A DNA stretch of 64,000 nucleotides. Origin: Ostrinia nubilalis (Eukaryota > Arthropoda > Insecta > Lepidoptera > Crambidae). Positions within the stretch are counted from its first letter, which is position 1; each line of letters begins with the position of its first letter. Shown here piece after piece: positions 22,501 through 29,500 of the stretch. The position numbers were made by a program, and so were the translations under genes. The notes below the pieces were generated by a model. It was not told where the DNA came from. It worked only from the letters and a program-made list of their open reading frames with translations, and ran no database searches. The DNA lies in assembly GCF_963855985.1 (NCBI RefSeq), contig NC_087100.1, positions 3,631,001 to 3,695,000 on the forward strand, in the 5' to 3' direction.

Positions 22501-24850
22501 AGCGGCGACTGGTGGCGCCGCCATGGTGTCCCGGTGAAATATAGCCCTTAGGGCAGACACTGTGTAGGCTTGTTGTCGACACGACAAGAAGAAGAAGTAA
22601 AGTCCTTTCTTTCCTTTGTTCTCATGGTTAAACGGTTGTTCGGTTTTTTGTTGATCATACACAAGCTATAGAATATGTGTAATTAAAACAAAACCTATAA
22701 CTAATACAACTTGTTTTATGTGTGTTATTCGTTTGTTTCAGATACACAGGACACTGTCCTATGCTCAAGTTCCGATTCGGCAAATGTTACGGGGACAACA
22801 CGAGGCAAATACTGCGAGAAATACGATCCAAAGGACTATTCAAGTAAGGAATCTTATATCTTTTATCTACGACTTTGTCTAGGTCGCACAGGGTCACACA
22901 CGAACCTATTCTATTCAACGCTGTGCGTTCGATTTGATGCTTCACTTAAGCAAGCATCGTATGTGAATGCGGGTGTAAGTAAAAATGTGCTATTCTGATT
23001 TATATGGAACTTGTAGCCAGAAAGTAGTTTGTAAATGCAAACTAAGTATTTTAATGAATTAATAAACCAGTAGAAAATGTAGTTTATTATTATGACAGAC
23101 ATTACAATATCCGCATTTCTATTTATACGTAGCTATAAGTGATTTTTTTAAATACTCACTGTACAGTACCTATACTGTTGTAAACTTTCCATTAGTATGT
23201 ACAAGCGAATCCAATGAAAGTGTTTTAAAAGTAATGTTCAGGAGCACGACCCTCTAATTTCGCAGAGGCAAATTGAGGATTTAGCCTACTACACTCCCCA
23301 CGATGACCCTGTTCTCATGTTAATCCCTTAGTCGCCTTTTACAACGTCCATCTGATAATTTAAACCTTTTTTCCATTTCAGTAAGCCACTCGAGTACCGG
23401 CCAGGCGACAATTACGAGCTAGACAACGTTCCGAAGCGCGACATGCCTCAGCGAGATGTTTACGAAGGCCTGCGCAACCGACAGACTTCTTACATGACTG
23501 GCTATACAGGATATGTTCCAGGGATGAACTTTAGGTAAGGGAAAACCACATATTGTTTAAACATGGAGGTAAAGTAGAGGTCCCATTAAAGTTCCTTGAA
23601 GTACACCTCAACAACTATGAGCTAGACAACTTTACGAAGGCCTACGCAACCGACAGACGTCTTACATGACTGACTACACTGGATATGATCCAGGGTTGAA
23701 CTTCAGGTAGGGAATTCTAGAATAAGTTAAAGTAGATGCCCCATTGAAGGTCCTTGAATCACACCTTTGTTAGTTGCTTAGCTGTCTTTGAAAGTGAAAA
23801 CCTATTACAATGCAATTTATTTATCAGTATAAATGAATTGCATTGCAGTTTTCCACTGTGATAGATGTCCCATTAGTTTTTGTTTTATCAAATGCCTTAC
23901 TCGAAGATAAATATAAAAGTTCGAAGGTTTTTATGGCTTTATTTCTTTACTAGTTTGAAAATTCTTTCTGATTCCTAAGTTACACAGGCTATCTATGAAA
24001 GATTCATGGTGAATTCGCGGTCAGAAGCTATAGTGATTAATGAAACTGTATAATCGTTTCAGATATGGCAAATCCTACGGCAGAGCAGCGGACGACTGCA
24101 TGGCGGACTTTGCTGAGAACCAACGCGACTTGAGACGTAAAGCCGATCTGAACAGGTCCTTTATAAGGTCCCGGAGCGCACCAAAGATGGAGACGATACA
24201 TTCCAGAGACGAGATACGGCGAGACCTGTCTAGATTTAGGGAGATCAATAAGTACAAAGGTAAGATCAAAACTGTATAAGTTACAACTGTATAAGATACC
24301 ATCGTGTTTAGTTTGATGTCTTTTTGTCGTGTTTTAGTTTCTTAATGGTTCAACAAAAAACTAGTTTCAAATCTATCTGGCATAGGCTCAAGTACCTACA
24401 AGTCCGTGAGAAAATAAATTACACACGAAAGGGATGTCTTTCGCATCTCGAATAGATACTATAGTCAAACGATTCTGAAACGCCAAATGGTAAAAATAAA
24501 AAAATAATAACCCAGACTTGATAGTAGCGCCCAGTAGCAATGTTGGACAACGATATAAAGGTTTAGTTAGTAGGTATATCAACCGTTGACGATAAATTCA
24601 TAATTTCTGCCTTTCAGAGAACACAATATCTCCGGAATTCCCTCCAATCGCTGGATACACTGGCCACATCCCCCGCATCAAAGGTTCCGAAGCCTCCCTA
24701 AGTCAGAGATACCACTGCGCCGCCAAACGGGGCTTAGAGCTCATCAGAATGGAGCGAGACAAGAGAAAAGAGCTCCAGCAAGCGAACACCAACGTCAAAG
24801 CCATCCTTAAGGACCACGAGAAGAAATACTCTTACATCAACTGGGGATAG
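1544..24850 (+). CDS. Ciliary microtubule inner protein 2 family (FAM166/CIMIP2B-like), five exons
   Basis: Exons 1544-1614, 22742-22843, 23382-23534, 24063-24259 and 24618-24850 join in phase to 251 codons, with GT donors and AG acceptors throughout. Joining exon 1 to exon 2 restores FIPGYTGHCP, the hallmark of FAM166/CIMIP2 proteins. The motif recurs as GYTGYVP near residue 98 and GYTGHIPR near residue 187; the first two copies are followed by F-R-F/Y-G-K-x-YG. Known members are microtubule inner proteins on the luminal side of axonemal doublets in cilia and sperm tails, so a sperm-flagellum role is likely in an insect (inference). The start chosen is the first ATG (residues MWLDVSAREKHS), 32 bp after a stop. 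Intron 1 is about 21 kb and holds two other genes. A decayed copy of exon 3 lies in intron 3. Which vertebrate paralogue is closest cannot be decided here. Confidence 0.88.
1820..1930 (+). repeat. tRNA-derived SINE remnant
   Basis: Bases 1846-1880 hold a B-box-like GCGTTCGATTCCCGGC preceded by a degraded tRNA-like half; the body is truncated. Confidence 0.4.
2399..2630 (-). mobile_element. Non-autonomous Helitron-like element
   Basis: Read on the minus strand it starts near TCTATACTAATATTATAAA and ends in the CGCGGGCGAAGCCGCGGG hairpin followed by CTAGT. A GTCT microsatellite is internal. TC start, 3' hairpin and CTAG end fit Helitrons; the family is common in Lepidoptera. Confidence 0.7.
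3784..4162. mobile_element. MITE with GGTACAGTCAGCGTCA ends, split by a LINE fragment
   Basis: The ends CCTAGGTACAGTCAGCG and TGACGTTGACTGTACC are inverted. An intact 150-bp relative lies at 42186-42335. Here about 230 bp has been inserted after the CAACACGTCTTTGTG block. Confidence 0.7.
3872..4095 (+). mobile_element. 3' fragment of a non-LTR retrotransposon inside the MITE
   Basis: The insert is flanked by GTCATCTT at 3864-3871 and again at 4096-4103, a target duplication. Its reading frame includes ASNRQKWKHIARTAT, which resembles the A-x-D-R-x-x-W end of RTE/CR1-type LINE proteins. No polymerase domain is present. Confidence 0.55.
4406..4712. mobile_element. hAT-like MITE, 307 bp
   Basis: TAGGTTTGCCAGGT at the left is inverted as ACCTGGCAACCCTA at the right. 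Flanking octamers GTCGCAAA (4398-4405) and GTCGCGAC (4713-4720) agree at 6 of 8 positions, like an aged 8-bp duplication. Short CCGGACAT repeats fill the inside. Confidence 0.6.
4750..7320. other. Intron 1 of the CIMIP2-like gene, no genes seen
   Basis: AT-rich intronic DNA. It contains short TAGG/TACC runs and a small repeat at 6866-6940 (CCCCTTTGCTTG...TTGTTGGTTGTC, ending in AAATA repeats) that recurs at 27541-27590. No coding segment was recognised. Confidence 0.5.
7322..7410 (+). mobile_element. LINE 3'-terminal fragment
   Basis: The frame reads QDQAAWRRMIRRADPK and then lysine-rich sequence, the typical A-A-W-R-R-x-x-R-R-A-D-P C-terminus of a lepidopteran non-LTR element. It is 5' truncated. 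Confidence 0.55.
7411..10460. other. Intron 1, mostly unique AT-rich DNA
   Basis: One repeat was noted at 8580-8695 (TTCGAAGCCTATTCAA...TTTATAATATTAGTGTAG), a Helitron-like 5' end on the minus strand that recurs at 62795-62880. Nothing else was recognised. Confidence 0.4.
10461..10593. mobile_element. Palindromic MITE
   Basis: ACGCCCATATTCACAAAC at the left is inverted as GTTTGTGAATACGGGCGT at the right. A truncated relative (CAACGCTGTGCGTTCGATTT...GTGAATGCGGGTGT) lies at about 22885-22976 in intron 2 of the same gene. Confidence 0.6.
11950..12790. repeat. Minisatellite, seven copies of a 111-142 bp unit
   Basis: TTATCTTGTAGGCTGTAACG or a close variant recurs at about 11979, 12110, 12221, 12341, 12471, 12602 and 12744. 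Each unit also carries GTGCGATTTGTCGGACGACC and a CACAGCGATCACA-like block. Copies 4 to 6 are the most alike, consistent with recent expansion in the middle. Reading frames that run through it are by-products of the repeat. Confidence 0.8.
12830..13757. other. Intron 1, no gene recognised
   Basis: AT-rich DNA upstream of the cysteine-rich pair. It was searched for the missing signal-peptide exon of paralogue A. GTAAGT donors at about 13458 and 13721 follow no open, correctly phased ATG segment. Confidence 0.35.
13991..14196. repeat. Near-perfect 96-bp hairpin inside the mariner element
   Basis: Bases 13991-14086 are the near-exact reverse complement of 14101-14196, with a 14-nt loop (GGGCGGCTATAATA). 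The stem tip is GCGCCCCCTA/TAGGGGGCGC. The outer 15 bp are also paired, apart from a one- or two-base difference. Confidence 0.85.
14431..14770 (+). pseudogene. Broken mariner-like (DDE) transposase fragment
   Basis: Segments in different frames read W-F-H-Q-D-W-A and then N-E-S-I, followed by HWPPRSPDLTPKNYFLWC. These match the catalytic W-F-Q-Q-D-G-A-x-x-H and P-P-R-S-P-D-L-T-P-x-D-F-F-L-W-G motifs of IS630/mariner relatives. Frameshifts and stops, and an N in place of the second motif's D, make it inactive. Confidence 0.65.
14973..15115. repeat. Cluster of CCACTTTGATCAC repeats
   Basis: CACTTTGATCA recurs in direct and inverted orientation five or six times in 140 bp, with CATAGGTG and CCTAGGTG variants between. 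It is just upstream of the first visible exon of paralogue A. Confidence 0.5.
15406..17126 (+). CDS. Small secreted cysteine-rich protein, TIL-like (paralogue A), 5' exon not found
   Basis: Two exons are visible: 15406-15507 and 16936-17126, joined at phase 1 within a glycine codon. The protein part starts C-V-S-H-C-P, has SQRTCDEP, then GWSRCDC and a C-x5-C ending, followed by a basic tail of about 30 residues. The C-P...C...T-C-x-x-P...C-x-C...C...C order resembles trypsin-inhibitor-like (TIL) domains but lacks one cysteine pair of the ten-cysteine pattern. The paralogue at 18903-19592 has a signal-peptide exon ending at phase 1; the matching exon for this gene should lie upstream of 15406 but I could not identify it. 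The stop codon at 17124-17126 overlaps the AATAAA signal. The function as a protease inhibitor or defence peptide is a guess from family resemblance only. Confidence 0.75.
16016..16125. mobile_element. Short palindromic MITE in the intron of paralogue A
   Basis: Left TAGGCCTACGCCTAG and right GGCCTGCATCTTATG are inverted, with ATCGATAAAATC-type sequence between. A relative lies at 43152-43260. Confidence 0.45.
17124..17160 (+). terminator. Polyadenylation signal overlapping the stop codon of paralogue A
   Basis: The TGA at 17124-17126 supplies the first A of AATAAA (17126-17131). A GTGTGTCTTTTTT downstream element follows at about 17150. The 3' UTR would therefore be only 15-30 nt. Confidence 0.6.
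17160..18900. other. Spacer between the two cysteine-rich paralogues
   Basis: Bases 17275-17335 (GCTAGTGCTGAGAAGAAGCA...) resemble 11590-11650, a dispersed repeat. The rest is AT-rich DNA without a recognised feature; gene B's promoter should lie just upstream of 18903. Confidence 0.35.
18903..19592 (+). CDS. Small secreted cysteine-rich protein, TIL-like (paralogue B)
   Basis: Exons 18903-19005 and 19399-19592 join at phase 1 across a cysteine codon to give 98 residues. Residues 1-18 (MFRTVVLILSLINFIGG) form a typical signal peptide. The mature part has ten cysteines, in the order GC, TC, DECP, SEC, RTCDEP, C-x3-RCDC, GYC and DC at the C-terminus. It shares SQRTCDEP and WSRCDC with paralogue A. 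The fold is probably TIL-like (secreted protease inhibitor family), but cysteine spacing is not canonical. An AATAAA lies at 19637-19642. Compared with paralogue A it lacks the intron after the glycine of S-M-G and the basic tail. It lies in intron 1 of the CIMIP2-like gene on the same strand. Confidence 0.82.
19706..19826. mobile_element. MITE with GGGTTGCACCATCTTA ends
   Basis: GCTGGGTTGCACCATCTT at the left is inverted as AAGGTGATGCAACTCAGC at the right. The middle has a GGTTATGGTTATGGTTATAG run. It lies just beyond the poly(A) signal of paralogue B. Confidence 0.65.
20265..20425 (-). mobile_element. LINE C-terminal fragment (RTE-like)
   Basis: The minus strand reads RWSDAVRKTVGGNFHRAI and then DRSLWGNTIWG, matching the R-W-x-D-D-I...D-R-x-x-W-R end of RTE-type reverse transcriptases. 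It is short and truncated. Confidence 0.55.
20648..20859 (+). mobile_element. Non-autonomous Helitron-like element
   Basis: It starts TCTATACTAATAATATAAAT and ends in GCGGGCGAAGCCGCGGGC then CTAG followed by T. It is the same subfamily as 2399-2630 and 33265-33517 (shared ACGCGCGCGATAAAGTTT). Confidence 0.75.
21133..21295 (+). mobile_element. Helitron-like element, second subfamily
   Basis: TCCTACTAATATTATAAATG start, GGATGTCTGGATGTTTGTTA inside, and GAAGCCGTGGGCGGCCGCTAG end. Degenerate or full relatives lie at 27012-27177, 48996-49196, 57717-57905 and 62893-62992. Confidence 0.7.
21657..21847. mobile_element. Snap-back hairpin MITE, about 77-bp arms
   Basis: CAATGAGGGTTTTCGCGATT onward (21657-21734) is the inverse of 21771-21847. 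The 36-nt loop is AT-rich. Only a few mismatches are seen between the arms. Confidence 0.8.
22322..22600 (+). repeat. Dispersed repeat interrupted by a hairpin MITE
   Basis: CTACTGACAACGCCACTCTT...GAGTTT and GGGCAGACACTGTGTAG...GTCGACAC...AGAAGAAG flank the hairpin at 22365-22549. The uninterrupted version lies at 28760-28842 in GORAB intron 1. Confidence 0.6.
22365..22549. mobile_element. Snap-back hairpin MITE, about 73-bp arms
   Basis: AAGGGCTATATTTCACCGGG through CTATAG (22365-22438) pairs with 22478-22549; the loop is about 40 nt. Arms contain GACACCATGGCGGCGC and CTACCAACAAAA. It ends about 190 bp upstream of CIMIP2 exon 2. Confidence 0.8.
23228..23355. repeat. Fragment of a dispersed repeat
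   Basis: CCCTTAGTCGCCTTTTACAA resembles the widespread lepidopteran LINE/SINE tail that reads GTCGCCTTTTACGACATCC. It is short and in intron 2. Confidence 0.35.
23574..23760 (+). pseudogene. Decayed tandem copy of CIMIP2 exon 3 inside intron 3
   Basis: Bases 23619-23706 repeat exon 3 (23416-23534), including GAGCTAGACAAC, the stretch coding for CAACCGACAGAC, and the 3' end TTCAG followed by a GT donor. The offset changes from 203 to 172 bp, so the copy has lost 31 bp, which is not a multiple of three and breaks the frame. About 40 bp of intron on each side of the copy also resemble each other (CCCATTAAAG and CCCATTGAAG). This points to a short tandem duplication of exon plus intron, followed by decay. 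Confidence 0.8.
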
Positions 24851-25010
24851 CATACAGGCAGGAGAATGTTCTTTACCAAGTGCCGGTGAACATTCTTCTG
24901 TGACAAACAGTATTTTGTTGTTGACGTGTGAAATAATAATTAGATTTATGACCTTTAATGGTGAAGGTTTCTGTCCCCCTAGACAAGTTGCACTTTTTGA
25001 TCGAATCTTA

Positions 25011-25189
25011 AAGCCCGGTCTGTGAGCACGTAAAATTTTGTCCAATGAACCCAAGCTACCCATCCTTATCGCTCGCGCGTAATTATATTGCTGTCGCGAC
25101 TGTGCGACGGGCGCCCGCAGTGAGTGTGCGAACGCGACAGCAACATAAGTAGTCATTGGACAAAATTCTACGTGCTCACGAACCAGACT
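25011..25189. mobile_element. Palindromic MITE, full copy
   Basis: AGCCCGGTCTGTGAGCACGT at the left pairs with ACGTGCTCACGAACCAGACT at the right, and TTGTCCAATGA with TCATTGGACAA. The GC-rich centre reads GCGACGGGCGCCCGCAGTGA. A half copy lies at 39535-39660. It lies in the 3' flank of the CIMIP2-like gene. Confidence 0.7.
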
Positions 25190-26593
25190 AATAGTAGTCA
25201 TAACTCCATACAAAAAAGCTTTTCGACCATTTTTCGACAGGTTTGCGATTATAATGTGCACTTTGTCTAGACCCACTGTTACGATACTTTTTGTAGTACG
25301 CGAGGCTGTTTGGTTGTTTCGAATGGTAAAACGTCACAAGCAATATCAAAATGCGTTCCGGCATGCCAATAATTCAAGTATACTTACACGTTAGAATAAA
25401 TTAGGATATGTTAACGGTTATTCCTAAACGACGCAAAGTTTGCCGAATATTTTGACAACTTGTACAAGTAATTTAAGTGCTTTAAAGCACAAGCCTATTT
25501 CTTGTTACCATTCAGACCTAGGTCGAAATTTGATGTACGCAAAATATAGGTAGGCTCTATGGAATAGAGCTAGACAAAAGATGTGTACTTTTTGGATAAG
25601 ATTAAGCCTAAGCGAAGACCATCGATTTTTCGTCAGCCGATAGTTTAGTCGGGCAGTTGATCAGTATGGGCATGTATAGAAGTGCGCACATTGCACCGAT
25701 TTGATTTGGCCGACTCTTCATACAATTTAAAATCGGGCACAACTATCGGCCAACTAAAGATCGGTGGTCTGCGCCTAGTCTAATAGGGCTCAAGTGAATT
25801 ATTTAAGATTTTTGAATGACAGAAATCAATAAAAACACTAGACATCGTCGAATAGGGATAGCCAATAAGCAATAAGTAGATTTATCGTGCACCATTGTTG
25901 AAAGTCACCTAATTTCGCCTCTGTAGAGACACCAAGATGATACCCATAATCTGTGGTTTACGTATCGCTATAAGCTCTTTTGGCGTAAATCTTTCTGAGT
26001 TATGCAGTCGTCTTCAATCATCAAACACCCTGCAGAAGGCATTCAAAGAGTATTTCAACCTATACTTCCAATTTGTAAATGCCTTAGTACAAAAACGCAT
26101 TTACATTACTTATCAAACATTATTTTGTAAATACTTGTTCTCATTGTAAAGATACATTATTTTCATTGTTAAATATTTTTAAATCGTGTAAAGAAATAAA
26201 ATATTGGAGTTATATTGAGTTGTTTTATTTTTTAACATTACCTTATAAAAATACTTATTTTTATATGACAGTAAACAAAAACTATGTTAGAATATTGTTA
26301 ACATTATTTTAAAACTATTTTTGTGCTATGGCTAACTTAACTGGCTCATAAATTAAAATATATTAAATGCTTATTAAAATAAACTCTATACTTAGTCATG
26401 TTTATTATCTAGAGAGTTAAAATTAAGAGAGAATTAAGGCACATTCGATTGCTACAAATCTCAAAACTGACCTTGGGTCGCACCATTTTTGGATTTAGGA
26501 AATTCGTTGTATAAATTAACATCAAGTCCACAATCACATAATTGAGAACAAATCTATGAGTACACTAAATTACTTAAAGTAAATAGATACCTT
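25190..26593. other. Region between the convergent CIMIP2-like and GORAB genes
   Basis: AT-rich. A 70-codon plus-strand frame (25937-26149) is followed by an AATAAA at about 26196, so a transcript end is possible there, but the peptide is not recognised. Both genes' 3' UTRs would fall here. Confidence 0.35.
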
Positions 26594-29500
26594 TTAACTT
26601 TCTATGGGCAGCTCAACCATTTTGCCTGTCCTTTGATCAACCCCATCGATGATGATTGGTTCCTCATCATCAAGTGACTTGTTCACAACATCTATTTCTC
26701 GTTTTTTATCGGTGGCCAATTCCAACATTAGCGTTTCTAGTTTCTGGGCTTTCCTAGTTTCGTTGTGGGTTATTAACGCGCACAGATGTTCTGTGAGCAA
26801 CTCTTTCTTCTCTCTTTCCTTTTGAAGGTTGATTTTTGCTTGGAGAAACTCTTTTTCGACTTTGAGGTAGTGTTTTCTGAAAATATACAAATAAAAATAA
26901 GTATAGCAGCCAAATCATATGCAACACAGATACTATTACTAGCGCCATCTAGGTGAAAAATGGTTGAATGGTTTAATTGTGATCATTACTATAGCACATT
27001 ATGATTTTGATTCTATAGCATAATATAAAGGATGTCTGGATGTCAATGTTTGTTGCTCTTTCAAACAAAAACTACTGAACGGATTTTGATGAAACTTTAC
27101 AGTATTGTTTATAACAAAGAATAACTCTAATTTATGATGATCTGTGTCAAACTAAATTTTACGCGGGCAAAAGCTAGTTTATACATAAATAGGAATATTA
27201 TTGGAAAATATAGTCACTGAGCTGACCAGATTGTGAATAATAATAATAATTCACTTAAATCATTCAGAACTTTAGTTCCAATTGACACAGTGGATAGTGG
27301 ATAAAAAGAGCCAAATTTAACAGAAATAAATATCAAATTCTTACTCTGCATCAGCATAACTTAGACAGGCCTGATCAATCTTCTTCCTCAGCACAGCTAC
27401 GTCCAGGGAGAACTGTCCGTCCAGTACTTGCAGTTCCTTTTTGATTTTCTCCAATTTCATCACCTCTTCTTCTGTCTGTTTAGTCCTAGAAAATAAAAAG
27501 AACTTTAAAATAAACATTTAAAATAAATTTATATAAATTAACCCCTTTGCTTGTATTTGTTTCTGTCTTGTTGGTTGTCAGAACATCCTAAATAAATCAA
27601 AACTGACATAAAAGTTAAATGTTTATTAAATTACCATATAGGTTTGGTAACAAGCTTAAAAAACCTGCTGTATTTTGATAAATCAACCATTCCTTCATAT
27701 AAAACATTCACTAAACTGGACAATATTTACACTTGTACACGACCAAGTGATAAAAAAATCCAATAAAAATGAGTCCGCACTTGACATGATAATATTGATA
27801 AAAAAGATTAGACTTCTGTCAAATTGGTTATCTTTAAAAACTATTTTATGATATCAGTTGACAGCACAACAGACTATGCATTTTTGTAGCAATCTACTGA
27901 ATACTTCATAAATTATTATCAATAACTTTAACTATATTCCTACCTGGGGAGGTCACTCTGTGAACTGTAAGTCCCAGACCTGGCCATAAACAAAGTAAGA
28001 AGAAGTATATTCTTACCTATCTGCCAGTGCTTTAGCAAGCATCTCTTTCCTCTTCTTGTTCTGTTCTTCCATCAACTTCTGTTTCAGTTGTAGCTCTCCT
28101 AACTTCACTTTGTGGGCTGCCAATTCCTCTTCTGAATAGTTACTAACTCCTCGTACAATATCTGGTGTGCTGGTTGTACTACATTTCCTAAGATCAGTAC
28201 TCGAATCCACTTCGGTCACTTCATTAGACGGTCGCTCGATTTCATTATTATTTAAATTCAAATTAGGTACATCTTCCTCAACATCAGCTTCGTTAGTATT
28301 TGTCTCAGTTTCAGTATCATTTCCATCGCTATCAATGTTACCTAAAGTGTCATGTCCAGAAGAAGTAGGCGTTTTGATGCTTAGTTTGCATTTTTCGAAG
28401 TTGATCGTATCAATAGCTTCATCTGAACTCTGATTTTGAAGCTGAAGTATTGGCAATTTGTAGGAATTAGTTGGTCTCTTTGGTTTCCCACCAAGTTTGT
28501 CCACCTTCTTAACTGTTGATGAGTTTATTTGACTGGAGAGTCCTGTAAAATACAAATTCAAAATTATTTCTAAACACAGATTAGAGACCCTATTTATTAA
28601 ATTTACACAAAATTACTTTGTAACACACAACTAAGTAGCAATGTATGGTGACAATGTGCCAACTTTTGAATGTTATCTATCTTCAATGTCCGGTGAGCAT
28701 TAATCACACATTTATATCATAAATATTGTATTATGTACAGTTTGAGGAGGATTTGATGAGTGTTACTGACAACGCCACTCTTGTGGCGGAGTTTTGGGCT
28801 GACACTCTGTAAGTTTGCTGTCGACACTAAAAGAAGAAGATGTACAGTTTATTAAGGATGCATATTACAACAACCTTTTTCTTTTTAGTAGGTATATTTC
28901 AAACTTCCTAAAAGATGATAATAAATGATAGCCTACTGGTCTTGACCTTGTATCTGAAGTTGATTAAGGCCGGGTAGCAGAGAAAATGGCGAAAATGAGG
29001 TTTTCATTTTTCATTGTTGAGGTACTAAACAGTAAAATTAAAGGCTAAGATTTTTATTGGGCATAGTTGAGGATATTTTCTAGGGCTATTAACGGATGGA
29101 AACACGATTTGATGAAGTTGACTCGATAGAATAAATTCCCAAAGTTACCTCTATTCGTTTTCTATTTATGGTTTTATTTTTAAAATAAGCGATTTGAGAT
29201 TCTAAATCTTTTACTAAACTAAAGTTCAGAAATAACTTGAGGGCTTTTAACGGATGAGATTTTTATATTGCGTCTTATTTAGTTACTATGTTAAAAAATC
29301 GTCCATGACGGCTTGGACAATCTCAATCAGTCGCGCGGTGGCGCTTACGGAGGACGGACGCGTGTCAGTTTTTTGGCCGTGACAGTTCGAGATTTGTCAA
29401 TATTTTTGACAATGATGACTTTGATGAGTCACAGTATAATAATATCAGTGTTACTGGAGAAAGCTTAAATTTTTGATAATTAAGAATTTTATTATCAATT

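Noticed and set aside
24734..25276. 180-codon minus-strand frame
   Set aside because: It is antisense to CIMIP2 exon 5 and the palindromic MITE and resembles no protein; the plus-strand exon is well supported.
25937..26149. 70-codon plus-strand frame before an AATAAA
   Set aside because: No recognisable domain and the sequence is AT-rich; at most part of a 3' UTR or non-coding RNA.
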